NCBI GenBank assembly: GCA_000715605.1
Contig: KL568552.1
Coordinates: 1,463 to 11,507, forward strand
Reading direction: 5' to 3'
From: Streptomyces speibonae
GTDB lineage: Bacteria > Actinomycetota > Actinomycetes > Streptomycetales > Streptomycetaceae
Length of the DNA: 10,045 nucleotides
Of this stretch, positions 1 to 5,550 are shown in pieces. The notes under the pieces were generated by a model that was given only the letters and a program-made list of their open reading frames with translations, was not told the origin of the DNA and made no database searches. The translations under genes were made by a program, and so were the position numbers. Numbering within the stretch: position 1 is the first letter of the stretch; each line of letters begins with the position of its first letter.

Positions 1-2
1 GG

Positions 3-230
3 GTGGGCATCGGCATCTGGACGGCCGCCGTGCTGGCCGGCGCCGGGACGACGCTGTGGCTGCGGGACGCCGCGGAGCCACCGTCACCGATCGGCTGGGA
101 GGACGCCCGGCCCGCCCCTGCCCCCACTCCCACGACCGGCCTTCCGTCGGACGGGGAGACGTGCCTCTTTCCCACGGGTCTGCCGGACCCGGAGGGAGAC
201 GGCCTGATGGCCGTCCTCTGCCGTCGCTGA
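3..230 (+). CDS. Small hypothetical protein, possibly truncated at the window edge
   Basis: I do not recognise this protein. Read from the GTG at position 3 it has 75 residues, but the frame is open to the window edge, so the true start may lie upstream. Residues 2-20 are hydrophobic and could be a membrane segment or the core of a signal or anchor sequence. They are followed by a proline-rich stretch (about 25-45) and a C-terminal part with two cysteines (Cys54 and Cys73). Codon use is G/C-ending, as in the neighbours. Its TGA stop directly abuts the TAG stop of the convergent VOC gene, which leaves no room for a terminator. It may be a small membrane or exported protein, or the tail of a larger one. 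Confidence 0.4.
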   Translation: MGIGIWTAAVLAGAGTTLWLRDAAEPPSPIGWEDARPAPAPTPTTGLPSDGETCLFPTGLPDPEGDGLMAVLCRR

Positions 231-974
231 CTACCCGGGCCCGCGCGGCAGCCCGCCCGTCTCCGGGTCGCGCCCGGTGAGGCAGTAGACACCGCCCGTG
301 GGGTCCCGCATCACCGTCCAGTGGTCGAACGCGGCCACGAACACGGCCCCGAGGCCCTCGTGCCGCGCCCTGACCACCTCGATGTCGGCGCAGGCGAGAT
401 CGGGGTGCGCGGAGACGGGGCGTTCCTCCGCCACGCGCTGGAGCAGGATGCGCACCGGGAGCCCGGCCGGCGGCTTCACCACATGGAACCCGGGCAGCGA
501 ACCGGGCGCGGAGTCCCAGTCCGCCAGCAGCCGGCCCCAGAAGGCGACCTCCGTCTCGAAGGCGGACGGCGGCACGTCGAGGCACACCTGGTCCAGCCGG
601 CTGCCGTGCACGACGGGCGGCCGGACCGACTCCCCCTGCCACACCACCGCGCAGAACAACTGACCCGTCGGCGAGCGCAGTACCCGCAGCCCCTCGCGCT
701 CGGCAACGGTCTCGGCCCCCAGCCGCAACGCCTCCTCGGCGAACTCCGCGATGTCGTCCACGGAGAAGTCGAGATGCGCCCCGCCCGCCCCGGCCCGGAT
801 GCGCTGCAGCCCCACACAGCCGTCGGCGCCCTCCGCCGCGAGAACCGAGAACTCCCCCTCGTCCCCGCTCGGTTCCGACAGCCCGGTGCCCGTGGCGGCC
901 GTCCAGAAGTCACCGGCCCGGCCGGCCACCGCGGCCGGCCGGTCGAGAAAGGCGTACGTCCAGCGGACGCTCAC
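231..974 (-). CDS. Two-domain VOC (glyoxalase/bleomycin resistance-like) protein
   Basis: This 247-residue protein contains two tandem VOC-fold modules. The first covers roughly residues 1-120, with HLDFSVDDI in the middle and SPTGQLFCAVV at its end. The second covers about 125-240, starting near HGSRLDQVCLDV and ending with MRDPTGGVYCLTG. The repeated pattern of a beta-strand pair, an acidic helix and a 'DPTG...' strand is typical of Glyoxalase_6-like families. Such proteins bind small molecules or act as metal-dependent lyases or dioxygenases; the substrate cannot be told from sequence. The chosen GTG start at 974 overlaps the TGA of the upstream VOC gene (GTGA, 4 nt) and has no good Shine-Dalgarno sequence, which fits translational coupling. 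An upstream in-frame extension to 1265 only reads the neighbouring gene in the wrong frame. It is the last gene of the minus-strand cluster. Confidence 0.85.
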   Translation of the reverse strand: MSVRWTYAFLDRPAAVAGRAGDFWTAATGTGLSEPSGDEGEFSVLAAEGADGCVGLQRIRAGAGGAHLDFSVDDIAEFAEEALRLGAETVAEREGLRVLRSPTGQLFCAVVWQGESVRPPVVHGSRLDQVCLDVPPSAFETEVAFWGRLLADWDSAPGSLPGFHVVKPPAGLPVRILLQRVAEERPVSAHPDLACADIEVVRARHEGLGAVFVAAFDHWTVMRDPTGGVYCLTGRDPETGGLPRGPG

Positions 975-1396
975 CGCGCCGGGCGTTCCATGAACCGCAG
1001 CATGTTCCCCGCCGGGTCGCGGAACGCACAGTCGCGCACCCCGTACGGCTGGTCCACCGGCTCCTGGAGCACGTCCCCGCCGGCGGCCCGCACGCGCTCG
1101 TAGAGGGCGTCGCAGTCGGTGGTGGTGAAGTTGACCCCGCGCAGCATGCCCTTGGCGAGCAGCTCCGCCATCGCCTGCTTGTCGGCGGGGGAGACGTCCG
1201 GGCTCGCGGCGGGCGGCTCCAGCACGATCTCCACGTCCTGCTCCGGCGAGGCGACGGTCACCCACCGCATCCCCTCGAACCCCACGTCGTTGCGGACCTC
1301 GAGCCCGAGGACGTCACAGTAGAAGGCCAGCGCCTTGTCGTGATCGTCGACGGCGATGAAGCACTGGGAGAGTCTCACGTCCGTTCCTGTGTCCAT
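971..1396 (-). CDS. Single-domain VOC family protein
   Basis: This 141-residue protein is a VOC superfamily member. RLSQCFIAVDDHDKALAFYCDVLGLEV is the classic N-terminal strand and helix (given here in part as positions 8-34). GVNFTTTDCDALYERVRAAGG marks the start of the second half, and FRDPAGNMLRFME is the closing strand. The family includes glyoxalase I, ring-cleaving dioxygenases and antibiotic-sequestering proteins; no specific substrate is evident. The ATG at 1396 lacks a clear ribosome-binding site. The in-frame GTG at 1378 (giving a VRLSQC start) has AGGA about 7 nt upstream and may be the real start. The gene lies 9 nt after the AraC-type regulator gene (or 27 nt if the GTG is used) and overlaps the next VOC gene by 4 nt. 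It is probably one transcript, with the regulator controlling it. Confidence 0.88.
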   Translation of the reverse strand: MDTGTDVRLSQCFIAVDDHDKALAFYCDVLGLEVRNDVGFEGMRWVTVASPEQDVEIVLEPPAASPDVSPADKQAMAELLAKGMLRGVNFTTTDCDALYERVRAAGGDVLQEPVDQPYGVRDCAFRDPAGNMLRFMERPAR

Positions 1397-1405
1397 ACGC
1401 CCACG

Positions 1406-1828
1406 CTAGAAGGTTTCGCTCGGATCGACCCGGGGACGGCCCCGGACCGGACGGGTGTATGTCCGAGCCACACACGGCGGGATCACCGCGCTCTCCTCGT
1501 GCGACCGGGCCCGGTACGCACTCGGCGTCTGACCGACCAGCTCGGTGAAGCGCGAGCTGAACGACCCCAGCGAGGTGCAGCCGACCGCCAGACACACCTC
1601 GGTCACCGTGAGATCGCCCCGCCGCAGCAGCGCCTTGGCCCGCTCGATGCGCCGGGTCATGAGATACGCGTACGGCGTCTGCCCGTAGGCCGCGCGAAAG
1701 CTCCGCTGGAAGTGGCCGGGGGACATGAGCGCGGTCCGCGCGAGCTCCGCGATGTCGAGCGGCTCGGCGTACTCCCGGTCCATCCGGTCCCGCGCCCGCC
1801 GCAACCGCACCAGATCCTCCAACTCCAT
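1406..1828 (-). CDS. Short AraC-family transcriptional regulator (DNA-binding domain only)
   Basis: The 140-residue product consists almost entirely of the AraC/XylS DNA-binding domain. The first helix-turn-helix lies at about residues 23-48 (LDIAELARTALMSPGHFQRSF, with the connecting helix ending in YLMTRRIERAKALL). The second is at about 73-100 (VTEVCLAVGCTSLGSFSSRFTELVG), followed by the family-typical TPSAYR. There is no N-terminal effector-binding domain, and a poorly conserved tail of about 30 residues follows. Effector sensing, if any, must come from a partner or from another mechanism. It is a stand-alone regulator directly upstream of two VOC genes, an arrangement common in actinomycetes, so it probably controls this cluster. 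The ATG at 1828 is preceded immediately by G-rich sequence that must also act as the ribosome-binding site. Confidence 0.92.
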   Translation of the reverse strand: MELEDLVRLRRARDRMDREYAEPLDIAELARTALMSPGHFQRSFRAAYGQTPYAYLMTRRIERAKALLRRGDLTVTEVCLAVGCTSLGSFSSRFTELVGQTPSAYRARSHEESAVIPPCVARTYTRPVRGRPRVDPSETF

Positions 1829-1855
1829 CCCCCCACCCTCCCACGCCCCACCCCC
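1829..1855 (-). promoter_or_regulatory. G-tract translation-initiation region with G-quadruplex motif
   Basis: On the coding (minus) strand the whole 27-nt spacer between the kinase-like stop and the AraC ATG is five G runs of 5, 4, 3, 3 and 6. They are separated by loops T, CGT, A and T. This satisfies the usual G3+N1-7 quadruplex pattern with very short loops. The GGAGGG core that would serve as Shine-Dalgarno sequence lies inside it. The motif is seen directly; folding in the mRNA and any effect on translation are inferred. Confidence 0.45.
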
Positions 1856-2929
1856 TCACAGCAGACCGATCCGCCGGATCTCCTCCAGGGGGTATGGCGT
1901 CCGTCTGGTGCGGGTGCGGAAGGTGTGGGTGAAGTCGGACATCACCGCGGCGACGGGGGCGTGGCGGGTGAGGAGGGCCGCGGCCGTCTGCGGCAGGGCC
2001 TCGGGGCGCTTGCCCCGGGCGAGGGCGTGGATCAGGGCGCGGCGGCCCTCACGGTCCTCCCCGCGGATGCCGCACAGGGCGGTGACCAGCCAGTTCACCA
2101 GGTATGAGGCGGTGTAGCAGCGGTCGTACGTCCGGTGGCGGTCGAGGAAGTCCGCCTCGTCGGGTGACAGTTCGAAAGCCGAGGAGAGGGCGAGGCCGTA
2201 GTCGGTGAAGTAGAGGCGGTGGCCGTCGGTGAGGATGTTCTCGAAGTGCGCGTCGAAGTGCAGCAGGCCGCGGTCGTTCATGAAGGAGATGCCGGCGGGC
2301 AGGTCCCGCTCCACCAGGGCGCAGGCGCGGTCGGCGCGCTCGGTCCCGGCTTCCACCTCGCTGCCCAGCCACTCGTGCAGGTTCCGCGGTATGTGCTCCA
2401 GGAAGAGGGTGAGGGCGGCCGGGGCTTCCGACAGGGCCTCGATGCGGCCGCGGACCTGGGGGCCGCCGCCCCAGTAGGCGACCGCCCGTTCGATGTCGGC
2501 CAGTTCCTCCGGCAGGGGCGCCGTGTCCGGCAGCACCCGCCAGTGGTGCAGCAGGGGGAAGCCGTCGTGTTCCGCCGTGCGCACCCAGTCCGTCGTCATC
2601 AGGTGCGCGGCCAGTTCCCGCCAGGCCCCGAAGCCCGGGCCGCCGAGGGCGCCGACACCGTAGTGGCAGAACATGGGCAGGCCGAACAGGTTCGCCGTGG
2701 AGCGGATGTGCTCCGGCCGTAGCTCCGTCCGGGTGAGGGGGACCCGCTTGACGAAGACCCGGATCCCGGCGACGTCCATCAGCGCCGAGGTGCCGCCGAT
2801 ACCGGATCCGGCCGGCTCGGCTCCGGTCACGAGGGCGTGCAGCGCGCGGTCGTCGTACCGGGCCAGGGCCGTGGAGACGGCCTCGTGGGCGGACAGCCGG
2901 GCCTCGCGGGCCAGGGCGGGGGACTCCAC
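1856..2929 (-). CDS. Protein kinase-like fold protein
   Basis: From the GTG at 2929 the product is 357 residues and carries the landmarks of a protein kinase/aminoglycoside phosphotransferase fold. These are a glycine-rich GSGIGGTS loop (about 41-48), a strand lysine in VFVKRV (Lys61), the catalytic loop HFDAHFENIL (Asp226, Asn231) and FTDYGLA as the metal-binding DFG equivalent (Asp243). The usual HRD is HFD and DFG is DYG, but all key charged residues remain, so phosphotransfer is plausible. The substrate is unknown and could be a protein or a small molecule. I prefer GTG 2929 because GGGAG lies 8 nt upstream. GTG 2935 would be too close to it. A longer TTG start at 3061 would translate the tandem repeats and the sodN terminator. 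It lies downstream of sodN on the same strand but beyond a terminator, and 27 nt ahead of the AraC gene. It may head the AraC-VOC operon. Confidence 0.82.
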   Translation of the reverse strand: MESPALAREARLSAHEAVSTALARYDDRALHALVTGAEPAGSGIGGTSALMDVAGIRVFVKRVPLTRTELRPEHIRSTANLFGLPMFCHYGVGALGGPGFGAWRELAAHLMTTDWVRTAEHDGFPLLHHWRVLPDTAPLPEELADIERAVAYWGGGPQVRGRIEALSEAPAALTLFLEHIPRNLHEWLGSEVEAGTERADRACALVERDLPAGISFMNDRGLLHFDAHFENILTDGHRLYFTDYGLALSSAFELSPDEADFLDRHRTYDRCYTASYLVNWLVTALCGIRGEDREGRRALIHALARGKRPEALPQTAAALLTRHAPVAAVMSDFTHTFRTRTRRTPYPLEEIRRIGLL

Positions 2930-2943
2930 GGTCACCGCTCCCG

Positions 2944-3003
2944 GGGGACGCGGAAACAGGGGACGCGGAAACAGGGGACGCGGAAACAGGGGACGCGGAA
3001 AAG
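2944..3003. repeat. Four 15-bp tandem repeats between sodN and the kinase-like gene
   Basis: The unit GGGGACGCGGAAACA (plus strand) occurs three times perfectly (2944-2958, 2959-2973, 2974-2988). A fourth copy (2989-3003) differs only in its last two bases. The array fills the space between the sodN terminator hairpin and the ribosome-binding site of the kinase-like gene. The period is a multiple of three, so one minus-strand frame reads FPRPL repeatedly, but I judge this non-coding. Copy number may vary between strains. Confidence 0.92.
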
Positions 3004-3005
3004 GG

Positions 3006-3043
3006 CCGCACCCGGCCCGTCGGGCTGCGGGGGCCGGGTGCGG
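3006..3043 (-). terminator. Rho-independent terminator of sodN
   Basis: A perfect 13-bp inverted repeat (3006-3018 with 3031-3043) encloses a 12-nt loop. On the minus strand it is followed by CCCTTTTCC, a short T tract. It lies about 50 nt beyond the sodN stop. The stem is nearly all G/C, as usual for actinomycete terminators. It would separate sodN from the kinase-like gene. Confidence 0.78.
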
Positions 3044-3095
3044 TGTGGACGGACGCTGCAATACATGTGGAATCGCAGGCCGGAAGGCATGAGGG

Positions 3096-3491
3096 TCAGG
3101 CCTTCTTGGTCTCCCAGAAGATCTTGTCGATCTGGGCGATGTAGTCCAGGGCCTTCTGGCCGGAGGCCGGGTCCGTGGAGCCCTTGGCGGCCGACAGGGC
3201 CTTCAGGGTGTCGTTGACCAGCTGGTGCAGCTCCGGGTACTTCTCGAAGTGCGGCGGCTTGAAGTAGTCGCTCCACAGCACGGAGACGTGGTGCTTCGCC
3301 AGCTCGGCGCGCTGCTCCTTGATGACCGTGGCGCGGGCCTGGAAGTGCGGGTCGTCGTTGCCGGCCATCTTCTCCTGGATGGCCTTCACCGACTCCGCCT
3401 CGATGCGGGCCTGGGCCGGGTCGTAGACGCCGCAGGGCAGGTCGCAGTGGGCGCTGACCTTGACCTTGGGGGCAAACAGGCGGGAAAGCAT
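3096..3491 (-). CDS. sodN: Nickel-containing superoxide dismutase precursor
   Basis: SodN converts superoxide to oxygen and hydrogen peroxide in the cytoplasm using a nickel centre. The 131-residue precursor matches the usual length of the Streptomyces enzyme. It has a 14-residue leader, MLSRLFAPKVKVSA, that must be cleaved to expose the nickel hook HCDLPCGVY. After cleavage His1 (amine and imidazole), Cys2 and Cys6 bind nickel. The rest, including VLWSDYFKPPHFEKYPELH and the C-terminal ALDYIAQIDKIFWETKKA, forms the four-helix subunit of the hexamer. The ATG at 3491 has an AGGAAGGA ribosome-binding site; an in-frame ATG at 3533 would add 14 atypical residues. The divergent sodX encodes the leader peptidase. 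In S. coelicolor, nickel raises SodN levels, and the Nur-controlled small RNA s-SodF represses sodN mRNA. Confidence 0.98.
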   Translation of the reverse strand: MLSRLFAPKVKVSAHCDLPCGVYDPAQARIEAESVKAIQEKMAGNDDPHFQARATVIKEQRAELAKHHVSVLWSDYFKPPHFEKYPELHQLVNDTLKALSAAKGSTDPASGQKALDYIAQIDKIFWETKKA

Positions 3492-3535
3492 GGAGCGTTT
3501 CCTTCCTCGTGATCGTCTTCTCACACTGGACATTA
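3492..3535 (-). promoter_or_regulatory. sodN leader: ribosome-binding site, candidate -10, likely sRNA target
   Basis: Reading the minus strand, TAATGT (3535-3530) is a possible -10 element. It would give a leader of roughly 30 nt that includes GAGGAAGGAAACGCTCC just before the ATG. No convincing -35 is visible. In S. coelicolor the s-SodF RNA, cut from the 3' end of sodF mRNA, base-pairs over this ribosome-binding region. The same control here is inference, because sodF is not in the window. I see no Nur-box-like TTGCAA-N5-TTGCAA. Confidence 0.4.
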
Positions 3536-3577
3536 CTCCGTGGCGGACGGCTTTTCGCGGGTGCCCCCACGGGCTTA

Positions 3578-3589
3578 GGACAAAAGTCC
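3578..3589. repeat. Small inverted repeat in the sodN-sodX promoter region
   Basis: GGAC-AAAA-GTCC is a perfect 4-bp inverted repeat with an A4 centre, about midway between the two divergent start codons. Its AT centre stands out from the GC-rich surroundings. It could be an operator half-site pair or part of a promoter, but it is short enough to occur by chance. Confidence 0.3.
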
Positions 3590-3638
3590 GGGGTCAGACT
3601 GAGACTGGTGGAGGAAAGAACCGGGGAGGTGCCGGGAG

Positions 3639-4073
3639 ATGCCGGAGCTGTCGCAGGACGCCGAGCGGGCGAGGACGCCGCTGCCCTTCGGGGTGGCCGA
3701 GGTGACCGGGCCGTCGATGGTGCCCACGCTGCACCACGGGGACCGGCTCCTGGTGCATTACGGCGCCCGGGTCAAACGCGGTGACGTGATCGTGCTGCGG
3801 CACCCGTTCCAGCAGGACCTGCTGGTCGTCAAGCGGGCCGCGGAGCGGCGCGACGGCGGCTGGTGGGTGCTCGGGGACAACTCGTACGCGGGCGGGGACA
3901 GCACCGACTACGGAGTGGTGCCGGACGAACTGGTGCTCGGCCGGGTCCGGTTCCGTTACCGGCCGCGCGGCTCCGGGCGGCGCTCGCCGCTGGCGGTGGT
4001 GGCCTGGGCCCTGTCGGCGGCGCGGCCCGTGCTGTCCGGGCGCTCGGCCTCGAGGCGTTTGCGCGCGCGGTAG
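3639..4073 (+). CDS. sodX: Nickel-type SOD maturation protease (S26 signal peptidase family)
   Basis: SodX is a small signal peptidase I-like serine protease that removes the SodN propeptide and so exposes the nickel-binding His1. The 144-residue protein has the S26 signatures: GPSMVPTL with nucleophile Ser26, DLLVVKRAAER with the general-base Lys65, and LGDNSYAGGDSTDYG (79-92), equivalent to the GDN...SxDSR box. Unlike secretory signal peptidases it has no N-terminal membrane anchor. A hydrophobic stretch at about 116-132 (SPLAVVAWALSAARPVL) near the C terminus might associate with the membrane. The ATG at 3639 is preceded by GGGGAGG with a spacing of 9 nt. It diverges from sodN, and its last 118 nt overlap the CGNR regulator gene on the opposite strand. 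Confidence 0.95.
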   Translation: MPELSQDAERARTPLPFGVAEVTGPSMVPTLHHGDRLLVHYGARVKRGDVIVLRHPFQQDLLVVKRAAERRDGGWWVLGDNSYAGGDSTDYGVVPDELVLGRVRFRYRPRGSGRRSPLAVVAWALSAARPVLSGRSASRRLRAR

Positions 4074-4606
4074 GCGGCCACGTTGGCGCGGGTGGCGCAG
4101 CGGTCGGAGCAGTAGCGGCGGGAGCGGTTGGTCGAGGTGTCCAGGTAGGCGTTGCGGCAGGGCGGTGCCTGGCACAGGCCGAGCCGGTCCACGCCGTACT
4201 CCGTGAGGTGGAAGGCGAGGCCCATCGCGGCGATGGCGGCGTAGCCGGCGGTCGCGTTGGAGGGGTGGTCGGCCAGGTGCATGTGCCACAGCGGGCGGCC
4301 GTCGTCGTCGCGGAAGTCGTGGCCGGAGATCTGCGGGCTGACGGGGAACTCGAGGAGCAGTGAGTTCAGCAGGTCGACGGCGAGCGTCTCGTCGCCGCCG
4401 TCCGCCGCCTCGAACACCGAGCGGAGCCTCGCGCGGACGGAGCGGAAGCGCGTCACGTCGGCCTCGGTGGTGCGCCGGGCGGCCGACTGGTTCGCGCCGA
4501 ACAGGTCCCGGACGGCCTCGACCGAGGTCAGCGTGTCCTTCCCCCGGGCCGGTTCCTCGGTGTTGACGAGGCGCACGGCATAGTCCGAGTAATAGGCCAG
4601 TTCCAC
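3956..4606 (-). CDS. CGNR zinc-finger transcriptional regulator with ABATE domain
   Basis: This 216-residue protein has an N-terminal ABATE-type domain (about residues 5-135, starting YYSDYAVRLVNTEEP) and a C-terminal CGNR zinc finger (about 140-185). The finger cysteines are Cys145, Cys150, Cys166 and Cys170, followed by ATRANVAAYRARKR, the conserved basic helix. The name-giving CGNR tetrad is CATR here. Such proteins are putative stress-related DNA-binding regulators; the ligand and targets are unknown. Residues past about 188 are a basic, low-complexity tail encoded in the part that overlaps the convergent sodX gene. The start is GTG at 4606 with AAGGA 6 nt upstream. It diverges from a methyltransferase gene and may control it or itself through the shared 99-bp region. 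A weak TGTTAC-N17-CATAGA promoter is possible at 4656-4628. Confidence 0.9.
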   Translation of the reverse strand: MELAYYSDYAVRLVNTEEPARGKDTLTSVEAVRDLFGANQSAARRTTEADVTRFRSVRARLRSVFEAADGGDETLAVDLLNSLLLEFPVSPQISGHDFRDDDGRPLWHMHLADHPSNATAGYAAIAAMGLAFHLTEYGVDRLGLCQAPPCRNAYLDTSTNRSRRYCSDRCATRANVAAYRARKRLEAERPDSTGRAADRAQATTASGERRPEPRGR

Positions 4607-4678
4607 TTGTAGTCCTTACGCAGGGGCTCTATGGTCGGGTGTGCGGTCGGGTAACAGCTGCTCGTACCGCAAGGGTAT

Positions 4679-4689
4679 TACGTGACGTA
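4679..4689. promoter_or_regulatory. Candidate operator palindrome between CGNR regulator and methyltransferase
   Basis: TACGT-G-ACGTA is a perfect odd palindrome with 5-bp arms, 16 bp before the methyltransferase ATG and next to its ribosome-binding site. It lies in the only intergenic space shared by the divergent regulator and methyltransferase genes. A role as a binding site is inferred from position and symmetry only. Confidence 0.35.
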
Positions 4690-4705
4690 GGTGAGGAGGG
4701 GCTCC

Positions 4706-5476
4706 ATGACGGACGCGCGTACCACCACGGCCGCCGCCGACTGGCACGCCTGGCAGGAGAGCTGGGACCGGCAGCAGGAGTGGTACATGCCCGACCGCGA
4801 GGAGCGGTTCCGGGTCATGCTGGACATGGTCGAGGCGCTCGTCGGCACCGCCCCGCGCGTGCTGGACCTCGCCTGCGGCACCGGCAGCATCACCGCCCGG
4901 CTGCTCGCCCGCTTCCCGGACGCCACCAGCACCGGGGTCGATCTCGACCCCGCGCTGCTCGCGATCGCCGAGGGCACCTTCGCCGGGGACGAGCGGGTCT
5001 CGTTCGTCACCGCCGATCTCAAGGACCCCGCGTGGCCGCGGGCGCTGCCGCACGACTCCTACGACGCCGTCCTGACCGCGACGGCCCTGCACTGGCTGCA
5101 CCGGGAACCCCTCGCGGACCTCTACGGGCACATCGCGGGCCTGGTCCGCGACGGCGGTGTCTTCATGAACGCGGATCACATGATCGACGAGTCGACGCCC
5201 CGCATCAACGCGGCGGAGCGGGCCCAGCGGCACGCCCGCATGGATCAGGCCAAGTCCGACGGCGCACTGGACTGGGCCCAGTGGTGGCAGCTCGCCGCGC
5301 AGGACCCGGTCCTCGCCGGACCGACGGCCCGCCGCTTCGAGATCTACGGCGAGCACGCGGACGGCGACATGCCCTCCGCGGCGTGGCACGCGCGCGTGCT
5401 GCGCGAGAAGGGCTTCGGCGAGGCGCGGCCGGTGTGGTGCTCGCCGTCGGACACCCTGCTGCTGGCGCTGAAGTAG
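4706..5476 (+). CDS. Class I SAM-dependent methyltransferase
   Basis: The 256-residue protein has the Rossmann-type methyltransferase core. Motif I is RVLDLACGTGS (51-61), which binds the SAM methionine part. The acidic end of strand 2 is in STGVDLD (Asp79/Asp81), which binds the ribose. FVTADL (about 100-105) contacts the adenine side, and YDAVLTATALHWL (119-131) is motif IV. The N-terminal tryptophan-rich stretch WHAWQESWDRQQEWYMP and the C-terminal half probably shape the acceptor pocket; the methyl acceptor cannot be predicted. I chose the ATG at 4706 because GAGGAGGGG lies just upstream. A GTG at 4691 would place that site inside the gene. It is monocistronic and ends at the bidirectional terminator. 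Confidence 0.9.
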   Translation: MTDARTTTAAADWHAWQESWDRQQEWYMPDREERFRVMLDMVEALVGTAPRVLDLACGTGSITARLLARFPDATSTGVDLDPALLAIAEGTFAGDERVSFVTADLKDPAWPRALPHDSYDAVLTATALHWLHREPLADLYGHIAGLVRDGGVFMNADHMIDESTPRINAAERAQRHARMDQAKSDGALDWAQWWQLAAQDPVLAGPTARRFEIYGEHADGDMPSAAWHARVLREKGFGEARPVWCSPSDTLLLALK

Positions 5477-5496
5477 CAGCTGAAGCGGCACACGGG

Positions 5497-5530
5497 AAGG
5501 GGCGGTACGGAGAGATCCGTACCGCCCCTT
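5497..5530. terminator. Bidirectional terminator between methyltransferase and ABC operon
   Basis: A perfect 15-bp inverted repeat (5497-5511 with 5516-5530) has a GAGA tetraloop. The outer bases are AA/TT, so T's follow the stem in both directions. Past a small internal bulge it extends by 5 more pairs (5491-5495 with 5533-5537). It lies between convergent stops at 5476 and 5551 and can end both transcripts. Confidence 0.92.
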
Positions 5531-5550
5531 TGCCGTGCGCGGGACCGCGG

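Noticed and set aside
2944..3003. CRISPR-like array
   Set aside because: The repeats are directly adjacent with no spacers and there are no cas genes; it is a simple tandem repeat.
2930..3061. Upstream extension of the kinase-like gene to a TTG at 3061, giving FPRPL peptide repeats
   Set aside because: It would translate the tandem DNA repeat and the sodN terminator, starts with a rare codon and has no ribosome-binding site. GTG 2929 has a well-spaced one.
3492..3533. 14-residue upstream extension of SodN from the ATG at 3533
   Set aside because: The 131-residue precursor beginning MLSRLF matches the known family length and leader, and its own ribosome-binding site lies inside the extension.
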